A program made the translations under genes and the position numbers. Source: Wuchereria bancrofti (lineage: Eukaryota > Nematoda > Chromadorea > Rhabditida > Onchocercidae). Taken from it: a stretch of 64,000 bases of DNA. This document shows positions 25,606 through 36,838 of the stretch, piece by piece. Numbering within the stretch: the first letter of the stretch is position 1; each line of letters opens with the position of its first letter. Under the pieces are notes generated by a model. It was given only the letters and a program-made list of their open reading frames with translations. It ran no database searches and was not told the DNA's origin. The stretch spans positions 11,595,776 to 11,659,775 of the forward strand of contig SSBO01000001.1 in NCBI GenBank assembly GCA_005281725.1. The letters run 5' to 3'.

Positions 25606-27826
25606 GCACTTTCTCTTTCTCTGTAAATCTTCTTACTGATTGTATTTTGACAAATTTTATGCTTTCCTATGGATCATAAGTACTTTTCAGTAATTTAATT
25701 TCCTTATCCGATTTTGCATTTATTGAACTAAATGCAAAGAACATTGTTTAATTCTTTTCACAGAAAAAAGTCTGATTTGCAATAGGCAATTTTTTTCTAT
25801 ATTTTTATATCATTTTCTTTTTATTATATGTTGGAAGGGTAATTACTAATTTAATTATATGTTTATATATAAGAACTTTTAGTTATGGATTTGAGATGAT
25901 CTGGATGATGAATAATGACAAAATAGTTGCTTGACTCTTACGGTGAAGCTCATTCCATTGGGAAATTTTCATATGCTCTGATTCTATCGGAATTGAGGGC
26001 ATAGTAGGTTCTCCAGAATTTTAAGGGATATTCTCTTTTCTGACTTTTTTCAGCCCTTGAAGAGCGAAGATATGTTATAAAATAAGGACAAGGCTTTTAT
26101 ATGTACTTGTGCTCTAGTAAAAAGAATTTTCCCAATCCAATTATTGTTTAAGAAATTATTGATAACAGAACTCAAAGTATAATTCCGAGAAACGTGACTT
26201 GTTTATTAACTGGATAGTTCTTTTGATAAGTAAGATAATCATGGTTGAAACGACTTCACGCAATAGTAAGACAGTATTGTATCTAATCCACTATATAGAT
26301 TTATGCTCATTGTCAATATTCAACCTCCTATTCTATATGCATTTTTTAAAATTATGTTAAAATGAAAATTATGCAAAATCATGCTAAATAAATTGGTTAG
26401 TTTATCGGCATTTTGAATCTGGGGGTGAGCTTTTCTTCAATTTGATTAATTTTTTTATGTTTCCGTTTAAAGTTCATTTTTCGTATCTCTTGAGCTTCAT
26501 CATCAATTTTTAAAAATATTGAATTTGCATATCCATTGAGTTTTGGTTTAAAATTCGTCTATACATAAAATTAACAAATAGCAATTACTTTCATACTGTT
26601 TATTCTGTAAAACTATTATTATTCTAAGAGTAGGTGGAGAATATTGAATAGTTGTTTGTGATTGAAGTCGAACTAATGAATTGTATTTTAGACAGATTGA
26701 TTTAATGTTTTAGTCTAATTACAGTTAAGTTCATATAAGATAATGTATTAATTTATGTATGTCATTGTTACAAAGCGTCGTTTCTTAACTCATTGGTATC
26801 ATATTTTCAATAATTATATCTGGAATTGCTAATGTTTTCACATTTATTCGATGTTGATTTTCTATATTAACAATATCATATTTTCTGTGTCACTTTCGCT
26901 TTATCATAAAAAATGTTTTCGTTACTTTTTTGAGATACCATTCTCTATTTCTTATTACTTTCATGAATGGAATTTTATCCTGCTTTTTGTTTTGTATTAG
27001 ATATATTTTGCCATTTACATGTGTCATTTTGTTATAATTCGAAATCTTAGAAATTGAAGTGAAATTTTTATGTTTTAATTTCGAAAGTTTTTTTGAGATT
27101 GTTATCATTTTTTGTGTTAGTATTTTTAAGAGTTGTGCCAGTTGGTTGGTACATTCATGAGTAAAATTATTTTCTAAACATATATATATATAGGCTCAAA
27201 GGTCTCCTAAATCTAAATGGCTGATTGATCACTTTTAATACTTTGAGTTTAAAATCTTAGCTGATTATAATATTGAAATATTTAAGTGGTTTAAGGGTGG
27301 GTTAAAGGTTGAATTGTTCTATTTGTAAATAAAATCTTAGTTCTTGTATTCGAGCTAATCCATTGCTTTCGAGTCAGCTGAATTAGTGATAGTACATTTA
27401 GATAATTGTGAGTTAATAGAAGTTATCGTGAAAGTGCTGAGAACATGAATCGTACGACTTAAGGATTTGACAATTTTCGAAGGAATAAACGAAAAAATTA
27501 CTAAAATTCTTAATCAGATCAAATTGGAGGTGCTTAGATTTAGACTAGAATTAGTTCAGTATTATCTTTAATTTTTCAATTTGAATTATAAATTTGCTCA
27601 TTACTGTTATCGAACATTAAGCAAATTTGTTTTGCACACTGCTTCATGAATATTGAATCTATTTAAATTAGAGTAACTTACATGTGAATTCATGAACGAC
27701 TTATGTTTACTTAAAATTTGTTTCAGTTGTGAAATTACATTCATAAAACTTATGTAAATTTTTCTATCGAAATTTAAAAAAAAAAGCAGTATGGATGTAT
27801 GGTATACTTTTTGCATGCCTTTTTCA
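25606..27826. other. Intergenic region after ubinuclein
   Basis: AT-rich DNA with a (TA)n stretch near 27180. No exon chain, RNA gene or conserved motif was recognised on either strand. The first part is probably the 3' UTR of the ubinuclein gene. The longest minus-strand ORF here (26890-27108) is Lys/Ile-rich and shows no family signature. Confidence 0.6.
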
Positions 27827-27827
27827 G
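27815..27827 (+). promoter_or_regulatory. Candidate trans-splice acceptor of the protease gene
   Basis: A pyrimidine-rich acceptor (CCTTTTTCAG) ends at 27827, about 42 bases before the first in-frame ATG of the protease at 27870. No upstream exon was found that would use it as an ordinary cis acceptor. Confidence 0.5.
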
Positions 27828-27869
27828 AGAAACGGTTGCAATTGAAGAATTGTAAATTGATTCATTTGG

Positions 27870-30800
27870 ATGAGGAAGAAAAAGATGGTTAAACGATATG
27901 TGATAATGATTTTATTACTTGATGGTATTTTAGGTTTCGAATGTTAGTTCATCATAATTTGATTTTTAATACCAATGATATCTTTATTTCACTAGGAATA
28001 ACACATTGAATATTTGAAATTTCTTGATGATTCGAATAAAAGTTTTAATTCATCTTTTGTTTTGTTTTTTTCTTTAAACATCTATCTATCAGAGTGTTAC
28101 TAAATCCAAGACTTAAACTATAGGCAAAAGAAAAGGACTGAAGTTATTTTCGGCAAATTTTAGGTATATTTCAGCTCTCAAACATATATTCAGTCCAGTG
28201 GACAAATATTATGGTTTGAGTTATCCATTTCTTCAGTTTTTTCTTTTTTATAAATTCAAGTCAAATTAATTTAAAATTTAACTAGTTTGCAAAATTTCGA
28301 TTATAATTGTGAATTTATCCTAACAAAGAACTTGAGGGAGAGATTTATGCATGATATTTATTGAGAATTGATTGATATCAATTAACAAAATTATGAATAA
28401 TTACAGATCCAGAGAAATGTGGCACTACTAATCTAACAAATGGAAAAATTCAATTTAAAATAATGGGCGGAGAAAATGCCTCACCTGGAGAAATGCCATG
28501 GGCTGTGGCATTATTTCATGGCCGTAGTTTGTGTTTTTTACTACAGCTACCAAAAATTTTAGCATATTCGATTTTCTTTTAAATAGCATAGTTTCTTTTT
28601 TTTTTTGATTAACAGCCAATTTCTCTTAAATTATAATTGAAAGTTATTGAAGAAAATTAAAATTTCAGTTAGCTAATAATGAATAAAATGAATGAAATAT
28701 ATTCATTAATGATTGATTCGTTGAATGCTAAAACAAATTATTCTCTGTTAACTAAAGCAATTTTTACATTTCTTATCTTCATTCATTACATTAATGCATG
28801 TATATTTATTAAAATATCATTTATTTAAAAATATTAAATCATAAAATAAACAACGTTATTTTCCGAAATGCATCACTATTAAAAAATAAATCTTTCTTAT
28901 GGTTTAGTATATGTGTGTACTGGAACATTGATATCACGAAAGCATGTTATCACAGCCGCACATTGCTTTAAAAGAATTTTTGCCACAAAACCCTGCAAGT
29001 TTGTTTGTTTGTTTTCTTTTTTTTCAATTAAACATTGTAAACAATTTTCAATGCTTTCATAAAAATTGATACAAAACAAAATATTAGTACTTGTCAGTTG
29101 AATCTTATCGAATAGCCTAATAATAATAATAATAGCTATAATAAAAGAATTTAAGGTATATAAACTTATTTTCAAATGCAAAAACATTTTATTCAATAAA
29201 TGACATCATTAGGGGACATTTATGTAACAACACTTACCCATTTCATCAAAACAATGACAAAAAAATTGCTCATAAACTGTAACTTTGAAGCATAAAGATC
29301 AGAAGAAATTGTTAGATTCTAATTCTGCAAAAGTTTCATCGTTTTGTTCTACTTTTTTAGTTCTTTTATATTCAAACGACAAAAATAGTTGTTTTCTCTT
29401 TTTTTTTTGTCACACAGATAGTCGTTAACGTTAGATGCTTAAAATTTCATCAATATTTAGAAAAATTGAAAGTCTGAAAAATCTCCAGGCTAATAGTTTA
29501 TATCTAAGAAATATTTTGGAAACAGCTGGTTTTATAACAACATTTATATACTGCATACTTATTTCTTAGATCCTTTAGCTTTAATTACATATAATATTAA
29601 TTAATGACTACTTTACTTAGTCATCCAAAACTTAGAATTGTAATTTAAGATTGGAATCTAAAATAGATTAGTTATTACGATTAATCAAGATGACAGATAT
29701 CGAATATGAAAAGAAAGGCTTTGAGATAACGATAAAAATAAAGAAAAATTAGTGCTAATATTAGTTGAGCTCTGAAATGAATACATAAATTATACATATT
29801 ACATTTAACTTTAATTAATTTCATTTTAGAATTTAATAATATAGGTTAATTTTTAAACTGACCAATAATTTCCAGTGTATCTTTTGGTTATTACCAAGAA
29901 GAATCTCTTAAAAAGTATAGCGTTTTATATGGTAGTAATTGCATACAACAACGAAATGGAAATTTATGCAATAATGCACCAGAAATGAAAATGAGCGGAA
30001 TTATTAGGTTAAATTATATAATTTTTACTTTTGACATTTTAAACTAAAATTTCAAAACATTCTTTGGATAACTTTATATCTTATTGCTTTATGATTGCTG
30101 TTTTCTAATTTTGTAAGTTACTATATGTGAAAATATTATTCATCACGAAACAACTAATCAACCGGTAATCAATCAATTAACTTCAATCAAACGGAATAAT
30201 TTAACAAATTTTATGACTTCTGTAAAGTGTTATCGACATGATGACATACTGAAAAATTGAGATACATTCTCATTGACAGAAAAAAAAATTTCTTATGATT
30301 TGTTCTTAGTGCTTGTAAGACACATTAGGACATTAATATTTTGAAAGTTGATATCATCTTATTTACTGAATAAACTGATTGATATTTCATATTCTATTAT
30401 CATTATATCACTGTAATCAACTACTACTCACATTATAGATTGCATTATATTGCATATTTCAGGGCGCAATATGGACGATTTTTTAATGAGAAATGTCTAA
30501 TGGCAGATTTTGCATTGCTAGAATTGGAGGACACAATTGAAGGACCATTAACTAATTATATTTGCTTAGGGCATCGAAATATTATCAAAAAAGAAGATCA
30601 AATACGATTAACTGGTTATGGTTGGGGTTCTGTTCGTAAGTTCATTAGCTTTTTAAATTTAACTAAAAAAAATTTCGTAATGATTTTACATCGAAAGCTT
30701 GTAATTTTAGCATCTTCTGATGGTGAAGAACTAGCGAATAATTTACAATTAGTCAATTTTCCAAAGACAATGAATCGACGAAAATGTTTGGAAATATCAA

Positions 30801-32538
30801 AAACAGAGGATGCAATTTGCGCAATAGAAAGTGGGGTGGCAAGTACATGTCGGGTTAATTAATTTTGCTTCTTTAAATTTTGAATATTTCAAATTGCATT
30901 TAGAACATTTACTTATATCGCAATTATTACATTTGTGGACGCCCTTCTAATTATTCCTTTAAGTAAGGAAAAAACTACATACACCATAGCCAATAAAGCA
31001 TGAAATGACTCTGATAGCAGTAATGAAATTATTCTCGACTTAAAATTTCATATTATAAGCCTTAAAAATTCCTAGAATTAACTATTTTTCATTTTTCTTT
31101 ACTTAAGATAATTTTCATCTTTCTCTAAAAAAATTGAAAGTTTCAAATTGTTTGATTTATTTTTGACTCATTCGTTGCTTTATTATTGTTGCCAAAATGA
31201 AATAAATGTGAAATGAAAAAGTTCACAATACCTTAATATTCACTTATCATCAGCAATTGATTTTCTGATCTGACTGCTTTTTAAACTGTTAATTTGCTTT
31301 CGAATCTTTCTTTGCTTACGAATTGATCTATCGATGAGTTGTGCTATTATTTCCTCAGTCATCTGTAATTGTTATTTTTGAGACAATCTTTTGATCTTCA
31401 ATCTATAACCAATATTACTTACTTTTCAATCAAAAAAGTAAGTAATATTATACTAATTTATTCATTAGCTATTCCTTTCCTAATCAATGGGTTGGTATAA
31501 TTAATAAATTATTAATTATACCGTTCCTTCGTTGCATAATTTTTGCAATATTTGTTGAACAAAATTGCATTTGGGATGAGAATCCAATAAAATTTGTATA
31601 TGTTCCATTAAATCCATTTTATCTTCTTCTTCTTCACACAAACATTTATCCTCATCGCATGACAATAACTATAAACTTATAATTACTGTAAAGAATCACT
31701 GTAACACTTCAATATAATTCAATGTATAAAGCATTTAGAAATAAATGATCCATTTGTTGGAAAATTCAAAAATGTTAACTTCAAGATTGTGTCTATAAAT
31801 TTATGCATTAATCAATTACTCCATTTAGAATAATAAAAAAAAAAGAAAAAGAAAAGAAAAAAAAATTTTTTTTAACATACCTGATTGTTACTTTCAGTCT
31901 TTTCTTCGTCGTTGCAATATATGAAATTCATAGATTGATGATTTATTGTTTGTGATATTTGCTTACAATATTTCTTATAATCTAGCAAATCTTTTCGTTT
32001 CTTTACATATCGTTTTTTAGATTTTTTAATTTGACGTTTATTTTGATTTGAATTATTATGACCCATCGAAATTTTCACCTTATTTTACACACTCCACTTA
32101 ATGATAACAACCGTTAAAAGCACTTTTACAGAGGAAATAATAGAAAGTTATGACAACTATGAATTTCAATTCATCCAGTTGAATTATGCAAATTATCAAG
32201 TTTAAATGTTATCATTAAAATTATTAGCAAAAAACTTGTATTATTCTCGTAATATTTCCAATTCAGATAAGAGAAAATTATAACTAATTTTAATTTTAAA
32301 TATATACTAATTCATTTTTCAGGGCGACAGTGGAGGTGGTTTAGTTGTACTTGGGCCAACTGGTCAGTGGTCATTACTTGGTGTTCTGTCCTATGGAACA
32401 GAATGCAAGGAATTACGACGAGGTAATCCACCAAAAGCTCAAGTATACACTGATATTTCACTATATGCTATGGATATTGATATATTCACCGGTTATGATA
32501 CCGTTCTTCGACATTTATATCTTAAACATTTGTCATGA
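27870..32538 (+). CDS. Secreted chymotrypsin-fold serine protease (S1 family)
   Basis: Predicted 312 residues from 7 exons: 27870-27933, 28407-28526, 28908-28998, 29876-30007, 30463-30635, 30711-30853, 32323-32538. A short basic then hydrophobic leader (KRYVIMILLLDGIL) looks like a signal peptide. The activation site is K39 before IMGG. The catalytic triad is complete: His80 in TAAHC, Asp151 in MADFALLEL, Ser244 in GDSGG. The residue six before Ser244 (chymotrypsin position 189) is Ser238, not the Asp of trypsin, so cleavage after Lys/Arg is not expected. The substrate is unknown. The joint before GDSGG was chosen because exon 6 then ends GVASTCR, restoring the usual C-x-GDSGG. Exon 1 is the least certain, since it rests on phase, a signal-like leader and the nearby acceptor. 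A polyadenylation signal AATAAA begins at 32540, directly after the stop. The last intron contains a gene on the other strand. Confidence 0.87.
31240..32066 (-). CDS. Unrecognised three-exon gene nested in the protease intron
   Basis: On the minus strand three exons join in frame through consensus sites: 31881-32066, 31522-31668, 31240-31362, giving 151 residues. The donors are CAG|GTATGT and ACG|GTATAA; the acceptors are TTTATAG and AATTACAG. The whole gene lies inside the last intron (30854-32322) of the serine protease, on the opposite strand. Residues 9-33 are strongly basic (KKSKKRYVKKRK), the middle is acidic with several Cys (CDEDKCLCEEEEDK), and the end is basic and helical-looking (RSIRKQRKIRKQ). 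No domain, signal peptide or membrane helix was recognised. A minus-strand AATAAA at 31179-31184, 56 bases past the stop, fits a real 3' end. The ATG at 32066 follows a weak acceptor (AAAATAAG). It could be a nuclear or RNA-binding protein judging by charge, but that is a guess. Confidence 0.62.
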
Positions 32539-33170
32539 GAATAAATACTTGTCAAATTTTGAATTTACATTAATATTAATTTTTCTTTCTAAAACTATAA
32601 AAGATGCCTGAACAAATTTTAACCAAAAAAAAGGTTAAAAATTTTAATTAAAAAATTAAAAAAAATAAAGAAATTAAAAGTTATTTTAAATAAGAAAAAT
32701 TTTTTAATTAAAAAAATTAAAAAAGAAAAGGATGGATTCAATTCTTACTTCTAGTCCTATAAATTAAATTCATCAATTAAAGATGACTAATTGCTTTAAC
32801 TTTCCCACCTCAATCTAAACCGTCTTATTTCCTCGTTTGACTCTCGAATACATTCCTATTGCATTGCCGTGGAAGTGAGTTTTTGCACAGAGTCCGTGTC
32901 AAAGGTAATGTGACATTACATAGCGGGACACGTTGGTCGGAAGATGAAGTGGACAAAGGGAGTGAGGTGGAAGCGTAAGGTTTGACGTGAGGGTGACGGA
33001 GGCGGTATTTGATGTGGGTTGTAGAGTTTTTAAATTAATGGTATTCAGTGTCATCATCTTTACTAGATATGTTGATAGCTGTGAAAGCGTTTGTTTATGT
33101 GGTTTTTAATTACTCATTTAGTTCCAGGTAGAGTCATCGCTTAGAAATCAACGATAACATCGCTTAAGTT
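32539..33170. other. Intergenic region and leader before the proteasome gene
   Basis: An AT-rich half (to about 32800) is followed by a GC-richer half (about 32860-33060), the likely promoter of the proteasome alpha-4 gene. The latter contains the perfect palindrome GTAATGTGACATTAC at 32905-32919. A candidate trans-splice acceptor (TTTAGTTCCAG) ends at 33127, and the 43-base leader up to the start codon has no ATG. Confidence 0.6.
33117..33127 (+). promoter_or_regulatory. Candidate trans-splice acceptor of the proteasome gene
   Basis: The acceptor-like TTTAGTTCCAG ends at 33127. The leader from 33128 to 33170 lacks ATG and leads to the ATG that forms the whole coding part of exon 1. Confidence 0.5.
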
Positions 33171-35983
33171 ATGGTAACTTTTATTTTAATTAAAAATTGC
33201 TAAAAATATGATATTCTTGTGCAATGTTTGAGGCGTAAGTCTTCATAAATTTGTAACACATCCTTTGTATGCATTGGTGACATGTAGGTAAAAAGGGATG
33301 GAAAATGGGAGAAAAGAATGGCAATAAACAGGGAAAAAATATATTATCGTTTTGGGGGGTTTTGGGATGAGACTTAAAATTTCCTTACTATCTCGAAGTA
33401 TCTCTCCACCTACACTTCAATGTACTAAGATAATTATACTGTTTCAATTGAAGCGTTATGGCTAAATCTCGATCCTCATTTCTTCAACTTATTTTATGAA
33501 TACAGATTAAAAGTAATGCATAACATTATCTAATTGGTCCGTTTAAAATCGTGATAGAGTATTTTGGCAATTACTGCAAATATTTTCGATGATTAAGTAA
33601 ACAATTGGTATTATCTGGGATTTTTTTCTCAATTTTCCGTAGTTTGTTTTTGTAGAAGTAATCCAAATAAGTTATTTGTAAATAAGTTATTTCCATCCTC
33701 AAAAGCTCTTTTCTTCTGCAAGGGAAAACATACTGAGTAATGTTGTTACTACTATAAAAAAAATATGAATATTCCAATAAACCAACTTCTTATACCGCTT
33801 TATATTATATAAGATCCGTAACATAATAACTCACGCATTATTTGGATACAGACCGACATAATGAAGGATGAGGCCTCTCAAAAGCGTAAATATGACGTAC
33901 TAGTCATCCATAATTTGCGTATTATGCGTTCCACGCTACGGCATTCTACGCTACTGAATGCATGATTGGTATGTAGTGTACAATGCATAGAAATATGTCC
34001 TATATAAATATGTTTAATTCTTGGCGTACGGTATCGTTCCTAGAGAGAGTTAGTATAACTCAGTCTTTAGGCTCGACGTTATGATACTCGCACAACAATA
34101 TTCTCACCAGAAGGTCGACTTTACCAAGTGGAATATGCAATGGAGGCTATATCCCATGCGGGTACCTGTCTTGGTATTTTAGCCTCTGATGGTATCCTTA
34201 TTGCTGCCGAGAAACGGAACGTACATAAGTTGCTTGACGATGAAGTATGAATTTTTAATATTCATTCTGCAGTAGTTGCTATTTTCATTATTTACTTGCT
34301 AGAGATTAAACTATAAATTTGATAAAAAATGGGGAAGTCAATCTTTTAATGAGTTGGAAAATAAAAGGAAGAAAGTACGTGCTGGAGGTGTGGTGAACTG
34401 TTTTATTTTTCATTAAACGTCTGTATTTGAAAACAGTGGTTTTCTTCTAAAAATTTGAGTAACTGCTTTTCAACAAAACAGAAAGTTCTGTTGAAAAGTA
34501 GTTATTACGTGCTGTATCAAATAAATATATAGATTGTGATTAGTATTACTCTTCACTTTCTATATTATATTGAATTTCAGGTTTTAACTGAAAAAATTTA
34601 TCGGTTGGCGGATAATATTGCCTGTACGGTTGCAGGAATCACAGCCGATGCTAATATTTTGATAAATCATCTAAGATTTTGGGCAGCAGATTACAAGTAT
34701 AGCTATGGTGAGCACATTCCTGTTGAGCAATTAGTGCAGATGCTTTGTAATGAGAAGCAGCGCTATACACAAGTTGGAGGTTTGTTTCATATTTTACAGT
34801 TCATTATAAAGAATAGTAACAAAATTGTGATGTAGTTCTGTAGTTCTAGTCGAAACATCATTTTGCCGTTTGCAGGTGTTAGGAGTTTGATTATAGAATT
34901 TTAATAATAGCTAATGAACGCATTCTGGTTGATTAGGCTTCTGCAAGCATGCAGTAGTTATTATACATAAAAAAGAACTTTAAATTATCTGTGCCCACTT
35001 TGTAAAAATCTGGACTTTTCAAATGTTCCTAATCGATGATTTCTATAGGAAAACGACCGTTTGGCGTTTCACTTCTCTATATGGGTTGGGACCAGCATTT
35101 TGGATACCAACTTTATCAATCCGATCCGAGTGGCAACTATACCGGTTGGAAAGCAACATGCATAGGAAATAATCATCAGGTAATGTATGATACTTTTAAT
35201 ACATAATTACTTATTACTGTGGCAGTCTTGACCCTTTGTTTCTGTTTTTTTTTTTTCTTGATAGTGATTTATTTAACATTTCGAAAAAGTAGATCCAATA
35301 GATGGTTCATTAGAGTCATTGTTGACTTTGGTGTTATTAAAATCTCGATAGATCTAAAAAACTGCTGAATATGTTACGTATGCTAATTTGATCATATCTG
35401 TGGTCAGCTTATTAGGTGATTTTTCAGGCTGCCGTATCGCTGCTGAAGCAAGAATACAAATCACCCGACTTGACTGAAGCTAAGAAATTGGCCATGAAGG
35501 TCTTATCAAAAACTTTAGACGTAAAATTATCGGCGGAAAAAAGTATAATTTTTTTCTTTCTACAAAACTTTAAATTTTAATTCAGTAGTTTAAAAAGCTC
35601 TATATCTTTCATATTTTTGCAATGTTTTTTTCTTTTTTCTTTTTTTTCTTTTTTTTGTGGTGCTAACGATAAATTAGTAGGTGGAATAATTGAACACAAC
35701 CTGAAACAAGGGCAAGGGATTTGTCACGTATTTTTTCTTAATTTGCATCCAGTTTCCAACCTTTCTTGTGCTGCTTTGATTTGCTAGTCAGTTCTATCAG
35801 TTCTGGTGTGCTTTTCTGACTGATGGTCATTTTTTAATGTCATAATTTTCAGTTGAAATGGCAACACTAACACGACGTAACGACAAAACAGTGGTGGAGA
35901 ATCTGACAGGTGCTGAGGTCTCACAGTTGATTAAAGAGCATGAAGAGAAAGAAAAAGAACAGGAGGCGCAGCAGTCTGCTTAA
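33171..35983 (+). CDS. pas-3: Proteasome subunit alpha type-4 (20S core)
   Basis: Predicted 250 residues, the usual length of this subunit, from six coding exons: 33171-33173 (ATG only), 34071-34244, 34581-34779, 35049-35179, 35428-35542, 35853-35983. It forms part of the outer alpha ring of the 20S proteasome in cytosol and nucleus; alpha subunits gate entry and are not proteolytic. The protein begins (M)[15 protein letters not shown], with the alpha-type signature [20 protein letters not shown], and ends in a charged tail ([15 protein letters not shown]). The match to the family is unbroken from residue 2 to the stop. Placing the ATG in its own exon is inferred: the acceptor at 34070 directly precedes Ala2, and ATG|GTAACT at 33171 is the best upstream donor. 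An AATAAA lies at 36021 and another at 36500. USE1 follows on the same strand. Confidence 0.96.
33861..33965 (+). other. GC-richer island in proteasome intron 1, with small ORF and two hairpins
   Basis: Within the first intron (33174-34070) this island stands out from the AT-rich background. It holds a 34-codon ORF ([15 protein letters not shown]...), the motif TGACGTAC near 33892, and two adjacent inverted repeats: GCGT-tcc-ACGC at 33926-33936 and GCATTC-9-GAATGC at 33941-33961. It could be an intronic enhancer, an unrecognised structured RNA or an alternative first exon. No snoRNA boxes were convincing. Confidence 0.35.
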
Positions 35984-36499
35984 TTTTGAATTAAGAGCTG
36001 CAGATCCTTACAGTTTTGATAATAAAATGAAATCCATCAGTGGTACGGGTGGAACACATTTTTTAGTTTGTAAAATCAGCGTAAACCTCAGTTTTAATGT
36101 CACCATTTACACTATATCAGGTTAACATACACAACATGTGATGACATTCTCTCTTTATTTGTTATATTTTCATGACAGCAATTTTGAATTTATATGAGAA
36201 TATTGGAAGAGGCGAACAAAATTATTGCTATTCATTTGACACATATATCGGACTGAGATATATGCTAAATCAATAGCAATAATTTCTGCACCATTTTTAA
36301 TGTGGATGTATTGTCAAAAAAATTTTTTTGGAAGTGTATAAGATAGTCCTATTAAATCTAAGCTTTATGTCATAAATTCTTAGACCTTTCCATAAAATTG
36401 AGATATATAGGAGAAAATGAGATATATAGGAGACTTTTTTCTGGTATGTTAATTTATGTGTAGTGTTATGTTTTGGACTATATTACAATCATTATTTCC

Positions 36500-36505
36500 A
36501 ATAAA
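36500..36505 (+). terminator. Polyadenylation signal of the proteasome gene (distal)
   Basis: AATAAA about 520 bases after the proteasome stop and about 325 bases before the acceptor at 36830 in front of USE1. A nearer copy sits at 36021-36026. Either could be used. Confidence 0.5.
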
Positions 36506-36817
36506 CTGTTGTTACTTCATATGCACTGCTGCTTTTTTTTAAAGAAAATTTCCGTCATTGTACTCGCAGAGTTATCATTTGGATAGTTACTATTTCCCTA
36601 TTTCTTCTAAAATTTAGTATTACTATAAATTTCCAATCCACTTAGGAGAAGTATTTCTCCTTTATCTTCCTCAAACCTTTCCCTTTGAAATATATACATC
36701 CAAGGAGGATTTCCAGGAAAATGTTGCACCATATTAGTTACCTGTAATACAATCAATGGTTTTAATGTTGGATATATACAGGATGACCCTGAAATCTTTA
36801 ATTTTCGCATTTTTGTT

Positions 36818-36830
36818 TTTTTTTTTTCAG
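36818..36830 (+). promoter_or_regulatory. Candidate trans-splice acceptor of USE1
   Basis: A long T tract followed by CAG ends at 36830, eight bases before the USE1 ATG at 36839. This is the typical position of a spliced-leader acceptor, and no upstream exon is evident. Confidence 0.6.
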
Positions 36831-36838
36831 CAGCCGTG

